A DNA stretch of 64,000 nt from Stratiolaelaps scimitus (lineage: Eukaryota > Arthropoda > Arachnida > Mesostigmata > Laelapidae): contig JABWDB010000012.1 of NCBI GenBank assembly GCA_019614645.1, positions 6,696,001 to 6,760,000 of the forward strand, written 5' to 3'. Positions within the stretch are counted from its first letter, which is position 1, and each line of letters opens with the position of its first letter. The translations under genes and the position numbers were made by a program. Positions 23,784 to 34,819 of this stretch are shown here, piece by piece. Under the pieces are notes generated by a model. The model had not been told where the DNA came from. It worked only from the letters and a program-made list of their open reading frames with translations, and did no database searches.

Positions 23784-23806
23784 AATATATATATATATAT
23801 ATATAG
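23784..23806. repeat. (AT)n microsatellite
   Basis: About eleven AT units directly after the second 19-bp direct repeat. Confidence 0.9.
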
Positions 23807-24834
23807 TATAGTATAGCTTTATATAATGAAATAGTTAGAAAAAATATTCTGCATGTTTAGTAACAGTAATAGTAATACAGCCAAATTCGCAAATTTTACA
23901 TGTTCGACAACCTCTCTCCGTTTGCCACAAGCATTGTTACGTGTAAATGCACCGAGGCCACCACCACTACAGGTAGGCAAAAGCGGATACTTCGACTCGC
24001 ACCGTTCAAGTATACGATTCGGAGAAATATTCTCGAAAGAGACAAACCATAGATCTAATATGCATCATATAATTTTTTTGTTTTACTTTATGACGCATTT
24101 CACATGGCCCGCACACTCAATATTGCCGTGTGACGGCTTTAATCATAAATAGTAGTCCAATTAGCAGGATGCAGCGACTTGTAACAACGCGTCGCCGTCG
24201 CGCTGGACGGTACATGAGGCGCTTCGTATAGCCGAACAGGAAATTCCACTTCGAGCGGCAGTTGGCGTTGTCTCTCCGCGGTATCCTCATAGCGTTGGCG
24301 TAGCGCTTGGCTATTACAGCAAACAGTTACGCAACGCTTATAGTCCCCGCCTCCGACTCTCTCATGAATTTGACTTTTACGACGCCATGACACCCGCACG
24401 CCCACACACACACACAGTACAGGCTCTCATACTCACTGCATATGCATATCGTATCTGTCATCTCTCTCTCTTCGTTCCTTTTAGTCTGTTCAACAAACCT
24501 CGAGTGCACCCCTTGTAGACCAAATATTTTTGCTCGCACAACTAAACACCGCCCGTGGAAGCTCGTTCGGCGAGTACACAACGCTGCGGCGGCGTATAGC
24601 TAAATTTTCAATTTTCTCACTATCGCCCACATATCTTAGCCTAGCTAGCGGGCAGAAGAGCTTGGCCGAAGTAGTAGGACGACCCATATAAGTGTCCTCG
24701 CCGCGGCAACACTCAAGCGAGCCCTCTCGAATACATTGCCCGTCCTGCTATAGGACCAAGCCTATATAGGGCCATTATATCATCTCGCCACCAGTTGCAA
24801 CCGCCTCCTGCACCAATGCGGAAGGTTCCTGCTC

Positions 24835-24930
24835 CGTGGCGCGTTGGCCGAGCGATAAGGGCAGCGGAATATGCCGCATAACGCTGGCAGAGTAGAGGTG
24901 GCCATGAAGCGGCGTGACATATAACAGAAG
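24835..24930 (+). repeat. Possible tRNA-like / SINE relic
   Basis: GTTGGCCGAGCGATAAGG at 24843-24860 closely resembles the D-arm and A box of a Leu- or Ser-type tRNA. A GCGG/CCGC stem with a small loop follows in the anticodon position. There is no recognisable B box. Downstream, GTGACATATAACAGAAGG resembles GTGACATGTAAGAGAAC of the 48.5-kb copy. It is therefore more likely a decayed tRNA-derived SINE than a functional tRNA. Confidence 0.4.
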
Positions 24931-26740
24931 GATCTTTGGTTTTGCTTTCCTTCGCTGGGTGTCTCTACGTTACACAGGGCCCTCTTACTAGCCTTTACTA
25001 CGGCGCGGAAGAAATACGAAGTGGATCGAGCATACTAGGTTCCGTAGGTCCCGAAGATGGGGACATCGTATCTCGTGGTGTACAATGTGTGGGTATATTG
25101 AAATCATGTATCTCACGCGTTCGTCGTATGACAGACAGCAGTGGCAACTCGAAAAGATCCGCTTCATCAGATCTTCTTTGTGTTTTTTTTATAACACGAT
25201 ATGCATTTATTTTCAACTATAATAGCTCTAATTTTATTTTATCATACATATAATAAAATATTTGGTACCTATATATTGCGAATTCAACGGGGCGAACGTA
25301 GGGTAAACTGGACAACCTTACGAATACATTGTAAGAGGGGCATAGCATCTGCTTTTGGCTCTAACGTCGAATGGCTTTGGTATGGTACCTTGCCACCGCG
25401 CGTTTTTGTGCGGTTATAATTAATTCGCAGTGGTAGATATGTGATAGTTGAGTGGTTAGTCTAGTAATAGGAAATCACACTGTTCGTCACATACACTTAT
25501 AATATATTATGTTGATGTTAGCTGGAAAAACAGGCCTAAATCGACCATCACACAGCAACTTGTCCAACAGAAATGTGATTAATTTGGGAGTGGTCCGGAT
25601 GTCCTGTCCGGACAGCTGTGTTGATGGGTCGTCAGAGGCCGATCCGAGTCAGGTCCAGGGGAGCATTCCATTATGCTTTATTGCAGGCCAATTTAATTAA
25701 TTGGATATCTCGAAAATTTGCCTCCGATTTCATCACCGTGTTTTCGTAAGAAAGACGACTGTAGAATTGGCAAAAGACAACGTGTTTTTGTAGCAGATCC
25801 GAAGGTAGTCTACAACTTTATCGCTTGCCCGCCGAATGTTGTATTTTCCTCTGGTTCGTATGAAGAGAAGGCCTCCGAGAACAACACGCCTAGTGGCATG
25901 GAGTAGAGTTATGACAATAGCTAGATCAATACAACTCGACTCTTCCTGTTTGGTAGCTTCGAATGCAGTAGCAAATTAGCGAGGAAAGGCATAGCAAAAA
26001 TGAAGCTGCCTGATTGAGAACACGGACTAATTACGACCCGGCAGCTCCCTGGGGCTTCCTCGGAAAACTGACCATTCACTCGCGTCTCATTGCAGACGAT
26101 GCACAACCTGCGGCATGTTACCACAGCATTCTTCAAATAATAGCTTTGACCGGCACCTATCGGCATGGATTTCTTGTATTTTATGCTGGGAACGTTTGTC
26201 GGGAGATCATGCGCAACCGTAGCGCCTAACAACTAGATCCAAGTTGGATCGTTTCAACGTGTGGTGGCAAGACACGCCTCTATGTATACATGTTACGGGA
26301 ATAAGCACATGCTGGTTAGAAATATTCCACAGAGTCCATTGCCCTGCCTCGCCTCCCCGTGGACGACGAACTGCCCAGGTTGGATAGGAACCAGCGGAAT
26401 CATAGCCGCAGCGGGGTCCGGGGGTTTGAGGCACACAAGGGAGTCCCACCTCACCGTGTTTCCTGACCGCTACCACTCGCCGTCGGCCGCTTCTCTGTAT
26501 TCGACAAGATCTGTTCCTGCATCTGTCCGCCGCTATCCCCGCGATACGCAGCGTGATCTGTGATCGGTTTGGGACTACGCTCAGCAGGCGTAGCGTGTTT
26601 GTTGTCTTTGCTTGACCAGCGCGACTACTTGCCTTCGGCGTTCTCGATCCCCGCTGTCGTTGACCGACCACGTCCTGTAGACGGCCCTACGCGGCGGCGG
26701 CGCCACCGCTGGCCAAACCTATCGTCTATTGCGTGCTGGT
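24931..26740. other. Spacer
   Basis: No gene, RNA or strong repeat recognised. The 154-codon minus-strand frame at 26207-26671 overlaps a similar plus-strand frame and has no start or splice support. Confidence 0.3.
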
Positions 26741-26750
26741 CCGTCCCCAG

Positions 26751-26974
26751 AGATGCATTCCGAGGCGCAGGCCCAACTCGCACTGGACCTTCTCATGGCG
26801 GCCGCAGCCCCGAAGAATAAGGACCACCAAAGGAGTTGCTTGTACATCGTCAACCCTATACAACGCTTCGCGATCGAGAACGGCCGACCCACACACGGCG
26901 GTGTCCGCCCGCCCCAGAGGCAATATCGGTTACTACGCGATGCTGCCTGCCACTGGTCCTGCTGCGGGCCGTAG
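26751..26974 (+). CDS. Low-confidence exon, unknown product
   Basis: A plausible acceptor (TGGTCCGTCCCCAG, ending at 26750) is followed two bases later by ATG at 26753 and an open frame to TAG at 26972. About two thirds of codons end in G or C. The start is helix-prone (Glu, Gln, Ala and Leu in the first 20 residues). A basic, proline-containing part follows. No family is recognised. The frame overlaps another plus-strand frame (26733-27377) and a minus-strand frame (26719-27042), so the choice is tentative. Confidence 0.18.
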
Positions 26975-27210
26975 TAGCAAACGAGGCGCAGTACCAGCCG
27001 CCGTTGTGGCAGGGACCCCAGCGGCTGTCCGTGAAGGTACAAGTATACCGGGATACCGGGAGGGCGATGTGTCCCGACTAACCCTTAGCACTATTCTCTC
27101 AAGACCATTGAATAAGATTAGCTTGTTGTCTCGCGTCCTGTTGTTGCCGTCTACGTGGACGTGTTGGTGTTCGATGTTTGCGCTATCCTTGACGATACAC
27201 TGTCCCCGTA

Positions 27211-27368
27211 TGGAGTCACTAGACGATTCGCTAATGGAGCAATTGATTACACTGATATCGGATATCAGCGATGAGTACAATGTCACTGGAGGGGAAGACA
27301 GCAACAAACTCCGAGAAGCATCACAGTGTCAGCGGGGACCGACAACGGGTGTGGGTGGACGGCCAACT
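27211..27368 (+). CDS. Low-confidence acidic exon fragment
   Basis: An ATG at 27211 (the context reads CGTATGG) opens an acidic stretch with many Asp, Glu, Ser and Leu residues. It continues in frame to ACT, directly followed by GTAAGA at 27369, which fits a 5' splice consensus. Without splicing it ends at a TGA five codons on. The same frame is open upstream to 26733. No domain is recognised. It is followed by AT-rich DNA. Confidence 0.13.
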
Positions 27369-27379
27369 GTAAGATGATT

Positions 27380-29620
27380 ATTATTTTTCTGGTTTAGAAT
27401 TGAAAAAAAAATGTATATTCGTATGCACGGCTTACGTGATCGTCACAAATTACTATAGACGTTCTCATCTTTGTTACAGATGATTGAGCATCGCGGATCT
27501 AACAGGAGCTGTAAAACGTCGACCCTCTCCTGCCGTGCAAGCCCCTCTACTAAAGAGGAGGTATTCGTATTTTGAAGAAGTTGATTAGGTACTTCGGTGG
27601 TGTCAAAACTAGAAATTTTTAAATTGCACAGGTTCGAGAAAATTGATAAGCGAAAGTTTTGCTGGCTGCCTATTTTGGTCTGGTTTTCCGGTGACGCCAT
27701 GAACTAGCAATCGGAAATTTAGCAGTAATGGTAGCTCTTATATACCTGTAACGAATTCAAAAAATAAAATATTATATTCGTTATTTAAAATATTATATAA
27801 AATATTTTAAAACACATAATAAATAATATAATTTTTGTGTTAATATTATATAATATAAAATAATATAAACTATTATAATATATATTAAAACACATAATAA
27901 ATAATAGAATTTCTGTGTACAAAGTCCGGAAAGCGAGAAACTGAAGACGTCTACTAGCTCCAATATGCTACAAGGTGCTGATTGGGGTAGATATGCTATA
28001 TTTGGAATTAATGGCCTGTCAGAATATAGCACCCTAATTTGGAATTCATTCCTTCTTTTCCCAAACTTGTCGAAGTCTAACTAGAAATTCATCTTGCTCG
28101 CTATATATACACATACCTAGGTACATATGGAATTCAGATATACGGACCTGTTTCGAGTGTCATTTGTGACTGAGATCCCGGCTGATCGCCGTACTAAAAC
28201 TTTCACTCGTAGCGGAGTATACAGCTGATACACGTACTTACACGTATAGGACATAAAGTTCTGAAATCGTCTTCATAAGGCGAACGCTTCGCCGTTCATT
28301 AGGTCTCGACCCGTTGATGTTTCGAGAGGAGGTTGTTGAGTTGGGATTTGCAGGTGTGTGCACGAACCTCTCTAACAGGGACGTGTCATACTATATAATA
28401 TGTCCCCAGCAAGCTACCGAGCCACCAACAGTGGTAATGCCTGTCGTTACGAAAACGTCAAGGAATGCCCATGACGGAAGGACAACGATTAGATTCAATC
28501 CAGAGGTACCCCTTTAGTATTAGACTCGGGTCATGAGATCCTCAAGAAAGTTCAAATGTGAAAGGAATTCCTCAGCTAATTCCGAGAGCACATCTCCGAT
28601 TTTAACGAGAACTACATCCAAAGGGGCCATTCTGCTAAAATACTTTTTTTTTTTACATTAATCGCGTCATTGGAGTGTGCCCAGGAAGGCCTGATTCGAT
28701 GGCTCGTCGTGTGCGAGACCGAGTGATACGAATATTGAAACATCCTATGCATATATCACCTGATTGTGAATAGGATACATATATTGGGATGTATGTAGCC
28801 TGTGGGAGCTTATCTCCTATCATGCCACGAATGCTTAACGTCGACCGAGGTTTCTGTTCCTGTTATCCCGGCTCGTAAAATATAACCCCGGTCGCATATC
28901 AGCCATCACCATAAATCGGTTATATAAAAATTGCGCGACGCTACAGCTACAATGGATGCCGGTACAGGGAACCGGCAGCTACTTATTTCATAGTTTCTTG
29001 TCCGTCTCCAAAGCTCGTCATAGACAATGCCCTCTCAAACCTCCATAGTAGACGTCGCCGATACGCTGTTTTTCCCTCCGTTTTCCTGCGCTACTTTTCT
29101 TCCCGCCATTTTTATCCTAATCGTCACTATTTCTTTTTAACTATTCACCGTGGTTATCTGTTAGCCACGGCGGTTCGACAAAAAGAAACGCCGCAATAGG
29201 CGTTTTTGCTCTGAGCGGTGAGGAATAAAGCAGCACAAAGCCCACGGCTGACAAACGCCTCTTAAGATTTGCGCCCGCACCTCGTCGTTTGTTTTTTCTT
29301 CAACTGAGACGAAGGCTTGAACGATGCACGCAGCGGAGGCAGGGCAGCGCTTGGCGACCTTCACTCCACGACGGCATGGGTGACCATTAAGGGACGCCTC
29401 AAGGACGAGATATTCAAGCACGAACCTTTTGGTCGAAAGAATGCCATGTTCCCTGCGGGTTACTGAGCAGTTGGTCTGCTCCCCCAGCGGCGAAGTGGTC
29501 GGGAGGTGTGCGACTTACTTGCGTCTCGTTTTTTTCCATATTTTTTTTGTCCGCTCTAGTCATTCTTGTACGACTTGGTCGTCCTGCGTCTTGTACGACT
29601 GTGGTGAAAGGACACGTTTG
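27380..29620. other. AT-rich spacer
   Basis: AT-rich overall, especially at 27.75-27.92 kb. No gene is supportable. The minus-strand frame at 29161-29421 (86 codons) has a reasonable composition but no start, splice or homology support. Confidence 0.35.
27807..27918 (+). repeat. 34-bp direct repeat in AT-rich DNA, 78-bp period
   Basis: The segments 27807-27840 and 27885-27918 are identical except for two positions. Both start TTAAAACACATAATAAATAA and end with TGTGT. The 44 bases between them are almost pure A/T. This is a short local duplication. Confidence 0.85.
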
Positions 29621-29621
29621 A

Positions 29622-30164
29622 GGTCCGGAACGAAGGCAGTCGAGAAAAGTCGTCGTCATACCTTTCGGATGCCCTTCGAAGGACTCCCCTGAGGCGGCGA
29701 CGGCGGCGGCGGCGTCGTCGGGGGCAGGAACAGCCTTGGCCGCTCTTTTCCTCCGTCGCCTGGCTTACGTCTGCAGAGACGCCGCGGCTGTGGCCGCAGC
29801 CATCGCGGGACGACCAAGAAGCTTTCCCCATAAAGCTTGCCCATGCGTTTGCCGGCTCGCCTCGAAGGCCGCCCGCGTCGCTCAGTCCTGCCTGCGTTCA
29901 CACCTGCAAAAGGGACATACCTCTTGGTCGGCATTGGGTCGGTCGCCAGCGTTTGGAAGCGACAGTGGCGGCGGCGGCGGCGGTGACAGCGGCCACGTTA
30001 TCGTTACTAGATGCCGCTCTCCCTCACCTCCGTCCATCTCTGTGCGACGCATCGCTGAGTACCAGCACCGTCAGCACCCGCCACAGACACAGCTCAGACC
30101 AACCGCTTGCCAAGCCCCTTACCCCGGCTGCACGAGACCAACGCAGGAGCAATCGCATAGATAG
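29622..30164 (+). CDS. Candidate GC-rich open frame, unknown product
   Basis: An open frame of about 180 codons ends at TAG 30162-30164; the previous in-frame stop is at 29619. About 69 percent of codons end in G or C. It contains two low-complexity parts: alanine-rich near residues 25-35 from a (GGC)n-type repeat, and six glycines near residue 117. A Pro/Gln/Arg-rich C-terminal part follows. There is no ATG near the beginning, so if real it is an internal or terminal exon. Parts of the minus strand are also open (29656-29934). No domain is recognised. Confidence 0.22.
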   Translation, partial: GPERRQSRKVVVIPFGCPSKDSPEAATAAAASSGAGTALAALFLRRLAYVCRDAAAVAAAIAGRPRSFPHKACPCVCRLASKAARVAQSCLRSHLQKGHTSWSALGRSPAFGSDSGGGGGGDSGHVIVTRCRSPSPPSISVRRIAEYQHRQHPPQTQLRPTACQAPYPGCTRPTQEQSHR

Positions 30165-32500
30165 AAGCGCATAAGATAGCTGTAGTTGTTGTAACAGCAC
30201 CAGCCGTAGCGGCTAGCACGGCAAGCAAATGACCTGGCCCGATGCCAGGAAGTGGGTCAGCCAGTGGCGGCCTTCCTGGCAAACCTATCTGAGGTTGCTG
30301 CTGTTGTGCTACAACCGCGAACCGCAGGGACATAGGCAGTCACACACCTCTCTGCGCATTCCGCTGACAGTGGATTCCCTCTTTCCGCGAGCGAGCGAAT
30401 CTCAGATCCAGCCGGCACGCAGACGCCCACCTCCGAGCAATCCCCCTCCGGGAGCTGAATGCCATCACATCTCGATTCTGACGGGCCATAACTGTACGGT
30501 CCTTCGTGTTCGTTCGTTGCTGTTGCTGCTGCCACCGCTGCCGGTCACCGGTCGCGTTAGCTCTGCACTATCGCGCTAACACTGCCTGCTATTGTGTTGC
30601 TCGAGATGGCCTGCGTCGAGCCTTACTTTGAGGTGGGCCTAGTGCAGAGGCTTATGGCGACCTTGCGTTAGGGACGCACCGCCTATGTGTCCCATCTTCA
30701 CCGAGCCAAAAGGCCGAAGACGACGAGAACGGCTGAAGAGCAACGCCAGCTATCTTTGTAATCCCGGACTCCAATTTACGTTCTTTCGCGTGTGTGCAAG
30801 CCGTAGACGTCCCCTTTGATGGAAATCACTGTGCTCCATTTTTGCCTTTCGGAGCTGACCCTGATCTTTGCCACTTTCGTTATACCTAAGGGAGGAGAGA
30901 GAGAGAGCGAGAGAGAGAGAGAGCTCGCGTGCGAAGTCACCTTACTTGGTCTACTTGGTCGCCGGGAGCGGAACTCATAGTGATATGTTGCCAGTTAGTG
31001 CCAAATAAAAGTGATATTCAATTAGAACAGACTTTTTGTCACATTCGTATTTCGCAGCCAGTAGACGACACTGCAGCATATGCGTACTATGAGAAGCAAC
31101 AATATTTACAGTTGAAGGCTGCACCTGCGCGATTGTAAATAGTATCCGAACAGGGTGGCGATACATTGTGCAATAATGTGACCTTCTATAATAATGTGAC
31201 GCTCCCTTTGCCATTATTATTACAGGAGCATATAAGCTGTCAGAACTGCAATTCCGTGAGTAAATCTCAGCTTTGTATTGTATGATATGGTCAGTGTATC
31301 TGTGGCAAGCGGAAATTTCTAGTATAGTCAAGTATAATAGGCCTTGAGGTGAACCTAGCTTGTCCATGTAAGCCCATCAGGGATCTCACTCTATCTGTAT
31401 AGTAGTTTTTCAGCACTTGTAGTCTGTGGACCGTTCGAATGACCTCAGGGGCGGCTAATTTCTGCTGGCTCATTTGGCTGGTCGCCCAGGTATTTTTAAA
31501 GGCATGACACGTCCGCTGCCCGATGCATATTCCGGTCATACCACGAGTGTCTACATTAAATCCGCTTGTTAATGGAAAAAAAAAATTCATAAATCATCAA
31601 AGCAGGAGATATCAATTACGAGCCGAACATTGCGATCTGATCCAGTCCGAATGGTCGAGCCGACGAAAATCGAAACCAGCATGCGCGTAATGTACAATTT
31701 GTACCGCGTTTTGAATCTGTTTGATTGTCTCCAACTGCTGCTGCAACTCGGTCGCGCCTTGTGTCGTTGAAATTCTCTCTATAAAATAGGTATTTACTAC
31801 GTAATAATATTTAATAATTTTAATAATATTTACTACGCTTTCACAAGGCTTTCGTCGTGATATAACGGAAGCGCACGTCGAAATCGCGCGGAGAATCCGT
31901 GGATCTTGCGGCGAAATGAATTTCACACGAGAACTTGGTTGTGAGTTACATTCGTTTCCCCGTCCCGGAAAAGTGCCCGAGATACCACGTTGTATCACGA
32001 TGGGAGAAATCGCCACGTGTTTGATGCAAGGCGATGTACTGTAGCGGCATCCGCTTACAGCTACCACAGCGGCGTAGTCAGAGCCTTGGCCCGTCAGCTT
32101 GAATCATTCAAGCATCGATGGCCAGGCGAGCGCCAATGAATCAGGACGACAATGTATCGCAGGGCTATAGCCGGACTGCGTAGGGACTTTTGCAATGTTT
32201 GTTTTCAGCGAGGCTTTGCCGACTGTTCTCAGGCGCCTGTAAACCTACAGTCATGTAGCCTATCGCACGCCGGTCGCGCTATGGCGATTCCACTGACTCT
32301 CAACCTCTCTCCGCACGTTACGGATTCGCATTCAACGTCGGGGAATGGTCTCCCACATAAGTAAAGTCGATCTCGGCCATCCCAAACGATGTGTGCCATC
32401 GTTCGAGGCCACCCGACGAAAATCGTGAGCTGAGCCCGACTTGCTTCCAAGTCGAGCAATCGATCCCGCCGGCCTCATTGCCGCGTACACGTTGCTGGCT
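30165..32500. other. Spacer with (GA)n tract
   Basis: A (GA)n tract lies at 30892-30923. A polypyrimidine tract ending TTTTCAG at about 32208 resembles a splice acceptor, but the frame after it is short. The minus-strand frame at 31612-32067 (151 codons) has no start, splice or domain support and I leave it out as chance. Confidence 0.35.
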
Positions 32501-32517
32501 CTGACGACAAGGCGGCT

Positions 32518-32862
32518 ATGACGACGCCTGCACAAGGAGATCCCGGGCTAATGTGTATCAGCCATAAAAAGGAACAGCGGTCATTCATCACATGCTGGGC
32601 GTACGCCGGCATAGGCCAACAACCGATTGACAAGCGTACACTGTCTTCACTGGGATGGTCGATGCACACGCCGTACAGAGTAGAAGAGCCAAGAACAGCT
32701 GGGAACGCGCTCGGCCAGCCCCACCCGGCCGCGCACCCTGCCTCTGCAACATTGCACTGTATTGACTCATTCGACGGCGAAGTGAACGGAGTAGGCAGAG
32801 GTGACCTTAGGCGCTCGTGCATAGAACAGAAGCCTTCGGCTGTCCCGTACGCGAGCTGGTAG
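32518..32862 (+). CDS. Candidate open frame, unknown product
   Basis: A 114-codon frame from ATG to TAG. The start has G at -3. About 57 percent of codons end in G or C. Composition is balanced, with no long hydrophobic or low-complexity run, and the C-terminal third carries a cluster of Gly, Asp and Arg. The minus strand is also open here (32475-32822), so the strand is not certain. No family, signal peptide or binding motif is recognised. Confidence 0.2.
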   Translation: MTTPAQGDPGLMCISHKKEQRSFITCWAYAGIGQQPIDKRTLSSLGWSMHTPYRVEEPRTAGNALGQPHPAAHPASATLHCIDSFDGEVNGVGRGDLRRSCIEQKPSAVPYASW

Positions 32863-34220
32863 CTGGCTTACACAGCCACTAGGTCGTGGAGTACAAGCCA
32901 ATGCAAACACAGATACTGATCCAGTGGCGAGGTGCTTGCTCCCGCATGATGTATGTCATGAGGGCAGAAAATCTGATAGATTGAATGAAAATCGATCGCG
33001 TATGCAATAATGGCACTAACACAGGTCGCAGCTGAACTGATTACTATGTGCCAATAAAGGGATACGCGTTTCTGCGAATTTGTCGAAAGCCTCTGGAAAT
33101 CACCAGTAGCTGCTTTGCTCACAATAGGAGGAATGGGGCTAACCCACACAACATCTCCTGTTATCCGATTATGTAGCCTTATGTGCTGCGAATCTTCATT
33201 AAGTTTCAGTCGAACTAATTAATAATGATATCTACGTATATTATATGAGTGCCAATAACCCTAACATCTGAGACCATGCCACACATCGTCCGACTACAAG
33301 AAAGAAGTCCCAAGGCGATATGACATTGATGTTTCTAGCCAAAATAGTTAACAACTGCTGGGAACTATTGCAAACAGATAGTGTAGCCCCATAGCTTTGA
33401 CAGTGACATTTCCTCCTAGTCTGCTCTTAGCCGTTGAATAGGCAGTAACCAATATCATACATTGTCATTTCGTCAGTAAGAATGATAATGGCACAACATA
33501 CCAGACTGTTCCCGCAATCTCTCTAGTGCAATATGTCGACCTCTTATTGAAACAGAGGCATCGCCACAGCAATCGTTAGTCATACCATATTGACCATTAG
33601 TCTTTGGAAACGGGTTATATTTGTTGTACAACACTTACAGTCGTTACGGGATACCTGGAAAATAGGCCGCCACGATACATATTGGTTTTTGTGCCGCTGT
33701 GCCGCTGAGCTGTATGCCCTGATATATACAGCCGTCAATTCTATATGAGATATATTGCACTCGGCGAAGACCGATCACTGATCCCTGAAAATTCAAGGTG
33801 CAAACAACGCACACCCGCCATCACGGCATCGCTCAACGTAGCTCGCTGTTTAGATTGAATTTCCTCATCGTCCATGGCCTACTGTTCGAGTGCAAAGCAG
33901 ATGCCTCCAACATCTCGCCATTGTGACGATAAGGACCGGGTATTCCGCATCATACCATTGTTTTCTATACACACATATACGCATTATAGACAGCCAAGCT
34001 GTATCCACCGGCTACCATTGTCGCTCGTCGGACTCGAGGTGCTTAGCAGAGCTGGCGCAACTCCTCAATCCAACGATCTATCGTCGGCTGTCCCGTTTCA
34101 GGACAGCAGCACTAACCAAGCATCGCTTCTGGCTGCTCCGAGCAGCTCTGCGTTCGCATAGGCAACAGCTGGGCAAATCATTTTTTCACATCGTCGCCCT
34201 CTTTCCACACACCTGGCGCA
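32863..34220. other. AT-leaning spacer
   Basis: No gene or RNA recognised. The frames at 33.87-34.26 kb overlap one another and lack codon bias. Confidence 0.35.
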
Positions 34221-34226
34221 TGTCCT

Positions 34227-34679
34227 ATGTCCACCATGCTTCGCCTCTACATCAGTGCTAGTGGTGGTCATGGTGGATTGTCACCGTGTCTGCAATTGTC
34301 TGTAGGCGCTGGCTGTGCGACACCGGGAGAAAGCCTTTGCAGGCGGCTCTACACCCGTTTAGGTCCAGTGAAGGGCCGGGCAGGAAGAACAGGACAGCGG
34401 AGCCCCGCTGTCCGAGAAGAGAGATCTCCCAACCCCTCTGGCGAAAAGTGCTATAGGACAGAGATCGCGCAAAGATGGCCAGTGGATAACCCAGCGCAGG
34501 AAGGTGCGCTGTCCGTTTCGGTAGACATGACCGAGGTTGGGCGGAGGGTAAGGGTGTGTATGGGGCTGTTGAGGGTGTGTCCCCGAATCTCGATGGGAAC
34601 GGATGTGAGTGGAAGTTTAGGGAAGATCTTCTACTCCAATCGACGGAGCAGAGTCAGGTCATTGTTCTTCGTCGTTCAG
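34227..34679 (+). CDS. Candidate first exon, unknown product
   Basis: The frame begins at ATG 34227, with a second in-frame ATG at 34236 that has A at -3. It stays open for 151 codons to a CAG directly followed by GTGAGA at 34680, a strong 5' splice consensus, leaving the exon in phase 0. Without splicing it would stop at 34733. The encoded stretch is basic and Gly/Arg/Ser-rich, with no membrane segment or recognised domain. A second frame, from about 34556 to 34813, also reads like protein. An alternative is a short intron of about 70 bases: GTAAGG near 34550 to TTTAG near 34620. Confidence 0.3.
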
Positions 34680-34813
34680 GTGAGACCATCCACAGGGCGT
34701 GCGTTTTGTCGGCAGAAGCACACTCGCGTATGAACAAAGACTTTCGTGCTGATAACGGCACGAATGTAAATAGTCAGACTGCTACTACACAGCTACCCAG
34801 ACAGCAGTCATAG
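34556..34813 (+). CDS. Overlapping open frame, possible second exon in another frame
   Basis: This frame overlaps the end of the 34227 candidate in a different phase and ends at TAG 34811-34813. From about 34565 onward it is polar, with many Glu, Gln, Ser, Thr and Asn and no hydrophobic core. If a short intron removes about 34550-34620, this reading could continue the upstream candidate, but I cannot confirm the phase. No family is recognised. Confidence 0.15.
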   Translation: MYGAVEGVSPNLDGNGCEWKFREDLLLQSTEQSQVIVLRRSGETIHRACVLSAEAHSRMNKDFRADNGTNVNSQTATTQLPRQQS

Positions 34814-34819
34814 GCGATC

